Positions 33,458 to 44,492 of a DNA stretch of 64,000 bases are shown here, in pieces. The translations under genes and the position numbers were made by a program. Origin of the DNA: Edaphochlamys debaryana (Eukaryota; Chlorophyta; Chlorophyceae; Chlamydomonadales); assembly GCA_016858145.1 (NCBI GenBank), contig JAEHOE010000007.1:1612001-1676000 (forward strand), read 5' to 3'. Under the pieces are notes generated by a model that was given only the letters and a program-made list of their open reading frames with translations, was not told where the DNA came from and made no database searches. Within the stretch, counting starts at the first letter, position 1; each line of letters begins with the position of its first letter.

Positions 33458-36449
33458 TCAAGCCGGCACAGGCGCCGGGCCAGCCCGACCCTGCTCCGAC
33501 ACCGCAGCGACCTTCTTACCCCGCTCCCGTCCTGAGTCCGCGGCCTTCACCCCCGCTGCCTTCCCCGCCTTACCCACCGCGTCCGCCGCCTTGGCCGCCC
33601 CTCTCGCCACCGGGCCGCCAGCCCCCGCTGGCGCGGCCGCTGCTGCCGCCGCTGCCGCTGCGGCCGCCGCTTCCCCCAGCCCCGGCTCCACCAGGGCCAG
33701 CATGGCCTCCATGGTGTAGCGCGCATCGTTGCCGCCGTTGTGCAGCTTGGAGGCCGCGATGCCCAGCGTCTTGAGCAGCACGCGGAGGCTCACCTGCGGG
33801 GGGCAACGCACGGGGGCACCGGTGAGCAACCGTTGCATACACTTGGAGAAAGTCAGGCAGGCACAAGCCCAGGGCGGCAGCTCCATAAGCATGAGGTTGG
33901 AGTGATGACGACAGCCACACTTTCGCGCAAAGCGCCCGGCTGCTCCTCTCACCGCGCTCTTTTCCTGCCCCGCCGGCGCCCCCAGCGCCGCCCAGGCGAG
34001 GTCCGACGTGTCCACCACTGCCGCGCCCCGCGGTATGGCCACCCCCAGCAGCGAGGCCAGGGCCTTGAGGTCCTGGGACAACCTGATAGCAGGGCAGCAG
34101 TCGAGGGAGAAGGACGTGTTGGAAAGGGCCCGCATCAGGGGTCAAGTGATCGAGCAAGTGATTTCCAGGCCGTTGACACGACCCCTAGCCGTGCTAGGCA
34201 AGTACACTATTGGACCCTGCATGCGCAAAACCAGGAATCGGGCCATGTGGGACGCGTGCTGCTCCCGTCGCCTCGAACGCGTCGCTCGCCTCACCCGTGC
34301 CCCACGACCACCAACTGCATGGGAGGCGCCGGGGCCTCATCGCGGCCAGCCACGCCTGGCGCCGCCTCCACGTCAGCCCCTGACCCCGCGCTGTCGACAC
34401 AGCTCCTCGTCCCGTTGCTGGTAGCTGCGGGCGCCGCGCCGTCGGCCCCCGCCGTCGCCGCCGCCCGCTGCTCGTCCTGCCATGCCCGCCACACGGCAGC
34501 GCCGTACGAGTCCATGTCGGACTGTAGCGCGGCGGCGCCCTCCGCCAGGGAGCCCTTGGTGCTGGTGCCGAACAGAAACTGCATTAGGGATTGGAGGGAT
34601 CAGGTTGACGGGGTAAACGGAGGTCGCAGGCGGCTAGCAAAGAGGTGGCGGATCCTTGACAGCCATCCCGACCGCACCTCATTCTTGTGGTCGGGCACGA
34701 AGAGGCGGTTGATGAGGGACTCGTGCTCCGCCACTATGTGGTGTCTGCAGAGGGGGTGAGGCGAGTGAGGCTGGCCCAAGATATGCTCAACAGCAGAAGT
34801 GCGGACAGCTGGCGAGAACGCGGCTGGTGGGTTGTGGCGGGCGCGCTCTAGCCACCCGAAGCCCAACCGACTTGCAGGCGCTTGCAGCCCGCAGGCCGCT
34901 CTTGCCCTCACCTGGAGCGCAGCGTGCGCGTGACGTTGTCCCACATGGTCCACCCGATCTCCGTGACCTTGGTGTTGTCCTGCTCCCACCTGCAGTAACG
35001 TGCCGGACGGCGGCGCAAGGCGTTGGGCTCCAGCACTCTCTGGGCTCCAGCCCAAGTGCAACCGCCCTCCTTGGCCCAAAGTGCCCCCGATGCGCTCCTC
35101 CGGAGGGCCTAAACTGATCAGGCTGGCCGCCTTCGCCATAGCCAGTTCTTGGACACATGCTTACGGGCCAGCGTTCCCGTTCCCTCGGCCTCACCACTCC
35201 AGGTCCACGCTGCAGCAGTAGACCAGCACGCCGTCCGCGCCGCCCACGCGCCTGCCGCTTGTCCCTGCGCCAACCCCATCGTCGTCCTCGCCCCCGGCCT
35301 GCGGCTCCGGGTCTGAGTCGTGGTCCCCGGGCCCAGCGCCGCCGTGCGGCGTGGCTGTACTCCCGTCGCCGTCCTGCGCCGTGACGTATCGGGGCGTGCA
35401 GGCCGGCCAAGCGGGCGTTGCAGGGCCCGCACTCGGCATCATGGAGGACCAGCCGCTGCCTGCGTCGCCCCCTGCAGCGGAGGCGGAGGCGCCCCCGGCG
35501 GCGCTGCTGCCGGGCGTCTCGGCCCACAGGTCCGCCCTCCCTCCCTCCCTCAGCACGCGCAGCAGGGGCAGGGGCGCGGAGGCTGCGGCCGGCGTGTCCC
35601 GGCCGCTGGGGCCGGCGGAGGCTGCCGCTGAGCTGGCGGCGCCATCTGGGTCGGGGCCGCCCCGATCTGGGTCGGCGTTTGCGCCCGAGCTGCGAAGTGG
35701 GTCAGCCTCGGAGTCGGAGCCGCCGCCCACGTCCGACACGCGAACGGGGTGGGAGACGCAGGGGTGGGTCCCCGTCCCTGTGAGGGGGCCTGCGGTGCCC
35801 GCTGGCCGGAAGGGCTCTGTGTAGAGCCGGGCGGCGGCGAGCAAGGCCTGGGCCCCCACGCGCTGCCTGCCCAGCTTCAACTCCTTGGCCGCCCGTTTCA
35901 GGTCCTTGAACAGGCCTTTCACCTCGGCCTCGCCTGCAAGGATAGCGGGCGTTAAGGACCAGAAAGGGGGCAGGGTCCTTAGGACAGGGGCGCTGTGGGG
36001 CGGCAGGCAGGCAAGCACGGTGCGTTTTGCCCGGCCCAGTCAGGCCCAGGCTGGACCTACTCTGCAGGGCGTCCAACGACTTCACGTCCTCCACCTCCTC
36101 CGTCTGCCACTGCACCGACGCCACGTCCACTTGCGGTACGCCACGCTCCGCCAGCCAGGTCGCAAACTGCATGCTTGCATGCTGTGCGCACTCCTCGTTT
36201 GCAAAGATCGTCCGCTTCCCCGTCGCCTTGCTTGTAGCTGCATGTCAGCATTGGCAAATGAGAGCTAGCTGGCTTTGGCTTGCGGCTGACTTTAGCATGC
36301 GACTTACCTGCGAACAAGCCTCCCCGCTCGATGAAGAACGCTGTCCCCTTCCAGTACTGAGCTACTAGCTTCTGCTCATCGGGGGAGTGCCCAGCTAGCA
36401 GCCGGCCGTGCGCTAGCTCCAAGGTGCCCACTGCGACAAGCTGCGTCAT
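33458..36449 (-). CDS. DEDDh exonuclease-fold protein resembling Gfd2/YDR514C C-terminal domain
   Basis: Eight minus-strand exons: 36308-36449, 36061-36237, 35195-35933, 34912-34989, 34678-34744, 34295-34578, 33953-34082 and 33458-33793, giving 650 residues. The N-terminal part has YWKGTAFFIERGGLFA and an SLDALQ segment. Exon 3 adds a Ser/Ala/Gly/Pro-rich, probably disordered stretch of about 200 residues. The C-terminal domain (about 343-590) reads VLVYCCSVDLEWWEQDNTKV, RHHIVAEHESLINR, LVVVGHGLSQDLKALASLLG, VVDTSDLAW and LHNGGNDARYTMEAM. These place Asp350, Glu352, Asp500, His557 and Asp562 as a complete DEDDh set, and the HN[GA]GNDA block is typical of the Gfd2/YDR514C-like RNase H-fold family. 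A 3'-5' nuclease role is inferred; yeast Gfd2 links to mRNA export (Dbp5), but transfer of that role is uncertain. The tail after 590 is Ala/Lys-rich. Confidence 0.8.
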
Positions 36450-37108
36450 ATCTCTGCTATACCACGGTCACTTGGTTGAGTTACATAGCTTGAGTATCAA
36501 GTGAATCAACACGCGGGGCAGCCGTCGCGGCCTTGTCAAAAGCGTCCGCCACGCCAGCGCTCGAGCAGCGGGATCTGCACCTGGGCCACTCCAAGCGACC
36601 AAGCCGTCAAGGGCCACCCAATGCCGCCTCCCATAACCTATACCTCCGGCCTCTACTCCCCCTTACACAGCCGCCTGCATCTGCACCTGTGATGCCGGTC
36701 CCTACTGCCTACCCTGGCACGTTGAGCACATGCCCTCTCCCCTTGCACCCGGCACATCAGCGTGTCGACCCCTTACCAGCCCGCTGCCCCCATCACAACC
36801 TGTCGTCGCCCATGCCATCCACGCATGAAGACCGAAACGTCTGCAACGCTCGCTGTGCTGCGAGCCTGCGACGCGCCAGTTGCCCGCTACCGCCCGCTGC
36901 GGCAGCCGTCCCATCCGTGCACCCACCCCCCGCCCGTGCACCCACCCACCCCAACGCGTCAACCGCCATGCCCTCCTCCCGCCGCTGCCCTCCCTGTAGC
37001 CAGCCCGCACACGCCCCGACCATACCAGCGTTGCGACTGCGCTTTGCTACCCACCCGCTTGGAGCCGCGGCCCGCACTTCAACTGCTCCCCGCCTCGCTC
37101 CACGCGCC
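36450..37108. other. intergenic: exonuclease-like promoter and 3' UTR of surface-protein gene
   Basis: No coding exon is supported. Both flanking genes are on the minus strand, so the interval combines a promoter near 36450 and a 3' UTR near 37108. The plus-strand ORF crossing it is C-rich shadow sequence. Confidence 0.5.
36663..36667 (-). promoter_or_regulatory. candidate TGTAA poly(A) signal, surface-protein gene
   Basis: TGTAA on the minus strand, about 440 nt after the stop codon. A second TGTAA lies at 36485-36481. Confidence 0.4.
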
Positions 37109-40100
37109 TTAGCCGGTGGGCGGCCACCCAGCCGTTGGGCCCTGCAGGGCCAGCACTGCCGCCAAAGCCAGCGCCAGCCCCAGCCGCCACCGCCTCCGGC
37201 CGCCGCTCCACGTCCCGGGCCCCGCGCCTCCCGGGCTCGGAGGCGGGGGCGGAGGGGGCGGGGAGGGGGGCGCTGGGGCCTCCGGACCCGAGGAGGAGGA
37301 GACCGTGGCGGTGGCTGGAGGGATGACGGGCGGGGCCGCCTGGCCGGTCACTCGTGGAGCCGGGGCCTGGGCGCGGGGGCGGGGGGCGGGGGGCGGGGGG
37401 AGAGACCACGTGCGGCCGTGCGGGAGGGTCAGTGCAACGAGGGGCAGCGGGTCTCGAGCGCAGCTGAGGCTCCTGGGTAATGTATGCTCAGATCCCACCA
37501 TTGGCAGCTTGGCCACCATTCGTGCCTTAGTCTACTGATGTGGCGATTACCCCACAACGTGGCCGCGGCCCAATGGACGTTAACCCTTCCCCTGTCCCAA
37601 CCATGCCCCGAGCCCCCGACCCACTTTTGCCGGCAAGGCACCCGCGGGAGGCGCCGCTGCGGGGGGCACGGCGGGCGGGACTGGCCCCGACCCGCCGTTC
37701 CCCACCACGGGCGGGGTCATCAACTGTGAGCCGTTGTTAGCCCCCGGGCCCGGCAGGGGCACCACGATCCGCCGTACGGCACCCGCGTCCGAGGGCCGAG
37801 CGCCCGTGCCGTTGGCGGCGCTGCTGTTGCCCCCCCGGGGGCCGCTGCTGCCGCCGCCGTCCACACTTCTGACCACGGCACCCGGCGCCCCGCCCGCCCG
37901 CCCAGCTGCGGGGCCAGAAGGCACAGCAACGGCAGGGGAGGATGCGTGTTACGGTGACATGTCTGACGGCCTTGGCTCTCGCACCCCCGATAGTCGCAAC
38001 AGGGCTCCCCATTTGCACCTGACACTCACCTACGCTTGCCGTCCCATCACTCTGCTCTGCACCGCACCCCCTTCTCCCTCCCGCTGCACCCCCGCCCAAC
38101 CACATCCCCTCCCCCTCTTCCCTCACCCGCCCCAGGTGTGGCTGCCTCCACGGGCGCCTGCGGCAGGGTGGTGATCTTGAGGGTGGCGTTGAGGGCGGGA
38201 TAGGCCACGGCGGCCAGGGGCAGGGACAGCACGTCCACCGGCAGCCGAGCCTGGGGGAGGGTGAGGCAGTCGGCGGGGCCAGGCCGTTCAACACGTTCCC
38301 GTCTTGGATGCCTTGACCCGCCGCGCATGTACCTTCAGCCGCAAGCATCCTAGCTTCACGCTGCCTTCACCCAATGCGTGAGGGCCAACACATAACGTTG
38401 AGGCGCTTTGACCCTCTCTGCTGCGTCTGCAGCGTCTCACAATGCCCGTCACGTTCCCCCGGATGAATAGGTCGGCGGCGGTGAAGTCGATGGGGGTGGA
38501 GTCAGGTGTGATGGTGTAGCGGAAGGTGAGGTTGACCAGGCGCAGGGTCACGATCTGGTCCACCTGGGCAGGAGGGTGAGGGGGACCGGAAGCGTGGGGT
38601 TCGGGCATCCGGGCAGACAACCAGACTGCCGTGAGGGCGCACCACCGCCTGGCCGAGTTGGGCCGGGGCTTTCACCTGAGCGTGCTCTCCCCGCCCCGCC
38701 TTTCCCCGTACCTGTCCTTTCCGTTCCCCCTCTTCCCTCTCCCCATATCCTACCGCATCCACCGCTAGCCACATGTTGGGGTAGCCCGGGTACGACACGC
38801 CCCTCAGGTCCGCCGCCGCCAGCCCCAGCAGCGCCGAGGACACCGAGGCCGCCCCCCGCAGCAGCGTCAGGTTGGTGGTCACGGAGCGGGCGGTGCCGGC
38901 GGAGGCCAGGGTGCGGGGCCAGGGGGCGGGGGAGTACATGAACATCTGGGGGCAGGAGGGCAGGGAGGCGGGGGGAGGCGGGAGGTTGCGAGCGGGGGAC
39001 GGGAGAGGTGCAGATGGGGGGCTCAAGGGGGGTAGCAGAGCAGGCGGAGGAACCGTGGCAAGGTCGTGTGCAGGGCGAAGAGTGGACTGCTTAGGGTGCA
39101 GGGCACAGCCCCCCCGAGCTTTCCCTCTCGCGGCCCTCTCACCTGGAAGCTGGTGAGGTTGGCCTCCCCCACCACCGCGCCCGTGCCCCCCGCCACCCCC
39201 ACCACCGCCACGTCCCCGGGCATGGTGGACACTGAGAACACGGGCGGGATGGAGGCCTGGCCGCTGCCGTCCACCTCCACCGCGCCGCCCGCGCCGTCCG
39301 CAAAGGTGCGGTTGGCGGTGTTGGAGGAGTTGCCGCCGCGCAGGGGCCCGGTGGCGAGCGTGACGGAGAGGCCGCGGTTGGTCTTGGGCCTGGGGGGCGG
39401 GGGCGGGGGCGGACAGTGGAGCGACCGAGGGCGGGGGGCAGGCGTCAAGGGGCGGGCGTGCCGCGCGGAGCAGTCACGGGGCCCTGTGTAGCTGAGCCCA
39501 GTGACGCTGCGCCAGGCAGGGCCGGCCGGGGCTTGCATTCCAGCACGCGTCAGCGGGCACGTGTGAAGTCGATACGGCATGCATGCTGCCGCGAGAAGGG
39601 CCAACGTGTGCTGTGTGCTGTGCAGGCCCTCCCTCCCCTCTAGTCCTACCGAGGCCCCAGCACCGCCGCTGACTCCAGGTCCAGGGGGGCCGACACGAAG
39701 CCCGCGTCCCCCCGCGCCACCACCGCCAGGATGGCGTCCGTGGTGTTGGGGCAGGCGGCGGGGTCCTCTGGGGGGCGGTGAGGGGCGGCGACGGGGCAAG
39801 AGCTCTGGCCCAAACTGTGCGCTGTGTACCCTTGCGCCGTGCCCTTGAGCATGCGCCCTGCCCCTCCCCCGGCAGGCCGCCTCCCCCCCTCCCCCCTCTA
39901 GCCCCCCGTCCCTCCCCCCCGTCCCGCCCCCCCCACCATTGAGCAGCGCCACGGGTATGGCCCCCATGGCGGGGATGGTGCGGGTGCCGTTGGCGGGGCG
40001 CACCGTCACCTGACGGGAGGGGGGGGGGCAGGCGCAGGGGGACACAGGGCGGACGCGAGACATGGACGGCGGGAAGGCAAGGGGCACCTAACCGCATCCT

Positions 40101-41583
40101 GATGGGCAGGGGCCTCTCGGCAGTCGGCACTGTACACCAGGGGGCGAGCGGAGGCCCCACAGAGCCCCCCACAGCCCCTCAGCCCCCCTCCCGGCACTCG
40201 CCTCGATGGGGTCAGACCAGGAGCCCCCCACTGTGAAGGTGGACAGCTGCGGCAGCAGGCGCAGCAGCATGACGCACACCTGGGAGTGGGGGGCGTTAGG
40301 GGGGATGGGGGGGGGGGGTCGGGTGGAGGCGAGCGATGAGAGGGAAAGCGGGGTGGGGCGCCGCAGGCGGGCGCACTGGCCTTCTGGGTGACTGGCATCA
40401 AGGCAGGACCCAGGAGGGCCCAACGGGCTGTACGGTCAGCTCTCAGCCCGCAAGACCCCTTGCATAGCTCCAGCTGAACCTCTCCGCACGCCGTCAGGGG
40501 CACCCCGCTCCGATACACACTCTTGGCCCTAAGGGCCTGTTCACATGTGACGTGGTTCGCTCGAACCACGTTTTGTTGTTCGTGTCGGTTCGCACAAGGG
40601 GACAAGTGCTGGTGCCAGCCGACCAGGTCGAACCAACCGTGGTTCGGACGTGGTTCGCGCGAACCAGGGGTGGTGGACCCCGGTTCGGTTCCCGACGTGG
40701 TTCGAGCCGAACCACGTTTCGTGGTTCGCGTGGTTCGCCTCACTTGTGAACACACCCTAACGCCCGGAGTCTCGCCGGGCTTTCCGCAGTTTCCTCGTTA
40801 CCACTCTTGGCCCTAACGGAGCGTGCGGGTTGGGTTAACACCTATAACAGAACGAGCTATCAGGGACGCTCTACCCACCCCGAGTACCAACCCCCACCCG
40901 ACCCTACACAGTACCCGCATTACACGCTTCTTCTGACCCCTGCCCCGCCGCACAAACTCTCGAGACCCCACCCGGTCTGTGGGGCGGCCGAAGGAGCCGT
41001 TGGCCAGGCGGATAAAGTCGGTGACCGGGGGGGCCTGGGCGGGGGCTGCGGCCGGGGCCCCGGCGGGTCCTGTTGCAGGGGCAGCCTGCTTGGCCGGGGC
41101 AGGCGCTGGGGCGGGGGCGGGGGCAGGCTTGGCCGGGGCAGGGGGCTTTGATGGCGCCGGGGCCGGGGCCGGGGCCGGTGGTGGCGGCGCGGCGGCGGCC
41201 GCCGGAGCAGCTGCTGGCGGGGACATGGCGGCGAGGGAGGGCGTGGGCGCCGCCGCTGCCACCCCCGTGCTCCTTGGGTGCCCGGTGAGGTACCTGCGTG
41301 CGTGCACCCAAGGGGTGGGTCCGTGTCGGTCAGAGCGCCTGTTCTCTCGTGCTGCAGCCGCGGGAGCAAAGGGCAGTCGACGGCCGCCCCTCACGCAGGG
41401 CCTCCCTTTCTGGCCCTCCTGCCCCTCTTGCGCCCCCACGCACCCGCAGCACCACAGTACCGTCAGCGCCAACGCAAGACGGACCAGCCTCGGCGTCGTC
41501 CTAAGCGGCGGGATGTCGTCCCGGCGCGTCCGCCGCGCGCGGGGGCAGCGGCGCGACGCCGAGCCCGCAGGCCCCGGCGCCAT
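37109..41583 (-). CDS. secreted Pro/Ala-rich, N-glycosylation-site-rich surface protein, family not recognised
   Basis: Ten minus-strand exons: 40972-41583, 40202-40279, 39937-40009, 39650-39767, 39143-39389, 38754-38945, 38441-38563, 38127-38250, 37625-37905 and 37109-37366, giving 701 residues. The N terminus has a long basic region then a signal core (VRLALALTVLWCCGCVGA). Residues 110-180 are an Ala-Pro repeat (APAPAPAP), a likely hydroxyproline O-glycosylation track. The middle 400 residues read as beta-strand-like segments with many N-x-S/T sequons (ANGTRT, PNTTDA, NSSNTANRTF, EANLTSF, TNLTLL, VNLTFR, GNVTG, LNATLK). The C terminus is Pro-rich and ends in a hydrophobic tail (WRLGLALALAAVLAL), suggesting a GPI or TM anchor. 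Intron 2 appears to use a GC donor (GAG|GCGAGT at 40201). I do not recognise a domain. The start at 41583 exposes the signal peptide; an in-frame ATG at 41934 would add 117 residues. Confidence 0.72.
40533..40757. mobile_element. 225-bp PIF/Harbinger-like MITE in intron 1 of the surface-protein gene
   Basis: The ends are imperfect inverted repeats: GGGCCTGTTCACATGTGA at 40533-40550 and the reverse complement GGGTGTGTTCACAAGTGA at 40757-40740, matching at 15 of 18 positions. A 3-bp direct duplication TAA flanks both ends (40530-40532 and 40758-40760), as expected for PIF/Harbinger-type insertion. The interior has no coding capacity and is packed with copies of ACGTGGTTCG and its complement CGAACCACGT, giving several short hairpins (for example 40550-40571). 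The sequence CACTCTTGGCCCTAA occurs next to the left end and again at about 40802-40816, so the pre-insertion site can be read. No autonomous transposase was seen in the window. Confidence 0.78.
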
Positions 41584-42467
41584 CCTCGCCGCTGGCTGCA
41601 AGCGGCCGCCGCCCGTTTCTGTGCCTCGCTCCGTCAACGCAGAGGTCGTTAGAGGGAGGCCGCGGATGAATTGGAGGCGCAGAAGCGGCGAGCGAAGCGA
41701 AGCGAACGGGTCCGTTGGGTCGGTGCAACACGCCGTGCAGACGTGGGCACGGGCAAAGTGTGTGCGGCTGTGGCTGGGTGCTGTTCTTGTTGCGACAAGT
41801 TTGGCTGTTCGAGGCGGCTTCCGAGGAGGCCCCTTCGCGGCCCCAGAAGCCCTCAAGGTCCTTGGGTCGAGAAGCTGCCGGGCCCGGAGCTGCGCTTGCG
41901 GCGTGTTGAGGCAGCTGCGGGCTCGTTGCGGCATACGGGGGGAGACAGCGAGGCGGTGGCAGCGCGGGCGCGGGACTTACATGTTTGCCTCGCTCCCGCA
42001 CGCACAAGAAACCGGTCAGGACCAAACCAAGCCCCACCTCACGTCCCCCAGCAACACCCCAGCCAGCGCCCCGCCGCCCCCGCGGCCCGCCCCGAGCACT
42101 CGGGCGGGCCGCGACCAAAACTGCGGCAGCAGCGCATAACTCCGATCCCGGCCCCTGCGCATCCCCACCCCCGTCCATGCGCGTCTTCCCCGTCCCCGTC
42201 AAATCCCTCCGCCCCCGTCACAGGACCCCAACCCGCCGCTCCCGGCATACTCCAGCTCTCCTAGCCCCGCACCCAGCCACCTCGATGATTCCATGCTGCA
42301 GGCAGGCGCTCCCCTCCGGCCTCCAGCGCCGCGCCTGCTGCAGCTCGCCGCTGCCAAGCTTCACGCGGCCCCTCCACGTCGCCTCGCAGCTCGCTCCGCC
42401 GCATTGGACGCAAGGCCCAGGTCAAAGTGCCGTACGTACGGCACCGTCAGGTCGTAGAGAGATCCGC
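41584..42467. other. intergenic: CPP1-like 3' UTR and surface-protein promoter
   Basis: The CPP1-like transcript probably ends near the TGTAA at 41981-41977, leaving about 390 bp of promoter and 5' UTR for the surface-protein gene. Long ORFs on both strands here reflect GC-rich composition only. Confidence 0.5.
41977..41981 (-). promoter_or_regulatory. candidate TGTAA poly(A) signal, CPP1-like gene
   Basis: TGTAA on the minus strand, about 490 nt after the stop codon. Confidence 0.45.
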
Positions 42468-44492
42468 TTAGTAATAGAACGACGTGATGACCCAGTTGAA
42501 GAGCGCAGAGCCCAGGATCTTGAGCGAGATCTGTGTGGGGCGGCAGGCGACGCATACTTAGCCTCTCCGCCCGCGACTCGTCCCTAACCTTGCTGACCCC
42601 CTACCAAGCGCCCATCTGCCCCATGCCCATGCCCTCCACCCCATTCCTACCCCTCCTCCCCCGGCCCTCTCCAATCCACGTTCCACGTTCCACACTCCGC
42701 CCCATGCCGGCCACGCGGCGGCGGCCCCACCACCCACCATCGGGTTGGGCGCCCCCGGCAGCGTGGGCAGCACCACCTTGAACTTCTGCACCAGGTACTC
42801 GGGCGCCGAGAACACCAGCGTGCCGGCGATGGTGGCCAGGATGGCCAGCAGGAAGCCGCGCACAAAGTTCTTGGAGGCTGGGGGATGAGGGAGGGGTGGG
42901 GGGTCAGGGGCAGAGCACGGGGCGTCGCCATGCAGGCACAGGATGCGTACTAGGCTTGCCTGGGCCGGGCTATGGCCAACTGCCCTGCCCGCCCCACCCG
43001 GCTCCGCTGTGCCATACCCCCGCTGTCACGTCCGGCCCTATCCCCGCGCCCCATCCCGCTGCCCCCCAGGTCCCACCTCGCCCGCCCTCCTCCTCGCTGG
43101 CCATCTCCGGGTCCGAGGGCGGCGGCGCAATGGCGTTCTGCTTCATGACGTTGGCCACAATGCCGATGAGGCCGCCTGGGAACAACGGGTGGGAGCAGGC
43201 CGGGACAACGTCAAAAGGTGGCCTTGTACCGGTACGCCGCCGCCGGGGCTGATAGCGCCTCCAGGGTGCTTGACTGCGCCTAAGGCAGCTGTGGCTTTGC
43301 CTGTAACATGGCGCCTTCCCTGCTCCACCCGGTCCGCCCTGCCCTTGCGCAGCTAACCCGCGGCCCAGCCTCCCAGCCGTCACAGCCGTCAACCCAGCCG
43401 TTAGCCCAGTCGGCGCTAGGCACTCCGCACTCACAGAAGATGGTCTTGCTGAGCGAGGGCTGCTGGAAGCCGTACGCCACCATGCCCAGCTGCATGGCGC
43501 CAATCACCATGATCACCTTGGGCGTGGCATCCCAGCGCCTGGGGGGAGGAGGGGGAGGAGGAGGCACGACGGTGGTGGGTGGGCAGGGGGCCGTTGAGGC
43601 ACGTGCAACAGCAAGAGCAAGGTACCCGAGCAGCATGGATGTGCGTTGGAGTGCGCGGCGGGATCGAATGCTGAGCTGCTGCACCGCTGCGATGGCCCAC
43701 TACAGATGTGCCGCTCGCTGCCACGTCCCAGGGCAGACGGGGTCGACGGGGAGCCCAAGCACTCGGGTCCTCGTGACTCCTCCAGAACCCTGCCAGTGCC
43801 ACCCCTCCGCCTTCCTGACCCGCATCCCCGCATCCCCCTCCCGCTCCGACGTGCTAGCATACGCGCCCTCGGGCCAAGTGCCCCCAGCCCTCCAGGACTG
43901 CGCAGCGCGAAGCATCCATCCATGCCCCAACCCACTTTGGCCGCCAGGGGAACAGGGGCTCCTGGTCCGCAAACGCAATCGACTTGTTAACGCCTTTCCC
44001 CTGCACAGCAGCCAGAGGCAATTGAGCTCAAAGGCGGGCGACTTGCAGACGGCACGCCAGACGCACGTCGCTTCCCAGCCGGCAAGGCTAGTTGCGATTG
44101 CCTCATCGGCACACCTTCAGGCGAGAGGTCAGGCTGGAAAGCATGAGCGCGTTGTGCGCCTCCTCAATCTTCTTGAGTTTCTCGTTGTCATAACGCGCCG
44201 CGTACTTGGAGACGCGGTAGGCCTGCGATCACGCAGCAGGGTTCGTTGGAGCGCTGCTGAAGCCAATGCAGGTCCAAGCTGTTCCCAGGGCCGGGTCCAA
44301 GGCCACCTTGTCAATCGCAGCACTGTCCCCTTCGCTCTCGGCGCGGTCGAGGCCCAGCACCCGGTACGGGTCCTCGCTGGCAGCTGAACAGACGTGACGC
44401 GTAACGACTTGACGCGCGGGCGTGAAGGGGGCCCGAGTTGCGTGCCTGAACGGCGCCTGGGCCGGCCGCAGGCCAACACGTTGGAGCTGCAT
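42468..44492 (-). CDS. chloroplast J-like membrane protein, CPP1/CJD-type (DUF3353)
   Basis: Six minus-strand exons: 44307-44492, 44113-44222, 43435-43538, 43077-43175, 42738-42877 and 42468-42530, giving 233 residues. The first 45 residues are Arg/Ala/Thr-rich with few acids, a chloroplast transit peptide. A J-like segment follows: EDPYRVLGLDRAES, AAIDKAYRVSKYAARYDNEK and KIEEAHNALMLSSLTSR. It has the helical pattern of a J domain but no HPD motif, so it should not stimulate Hsp70 in the usual way. Three to four hydrophobic segments come next (VIMVIGAMQLGMVAYGF, GLIGIVANVM, GFLLAILATIAGTLVFSAPE, LGSALFNWVITSFYY). This layout matches plant CPP1 (chaperone-like protein of POR, also linked to plastid protein import) and related CJD proteins. 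Exon 2 was ended at a GTGCCG donor because this alone restores phase with exon 3; that border is the weakest. Confidence 0.77.

Noticed and set aside
36533..37480. 315-codon plus-strand ORF
   Set aside because: It is C-rich sequence spanning a 3' UTR and the antisense of the surface-protein last exon; no domain or splice support.
40813..41934. Start of the surface protein at the upstream ATG (41934)
   Set aside because: It would place 117 basic residues before the signal peptide. The ATG at 41583 gives an acceptable secretion signal.
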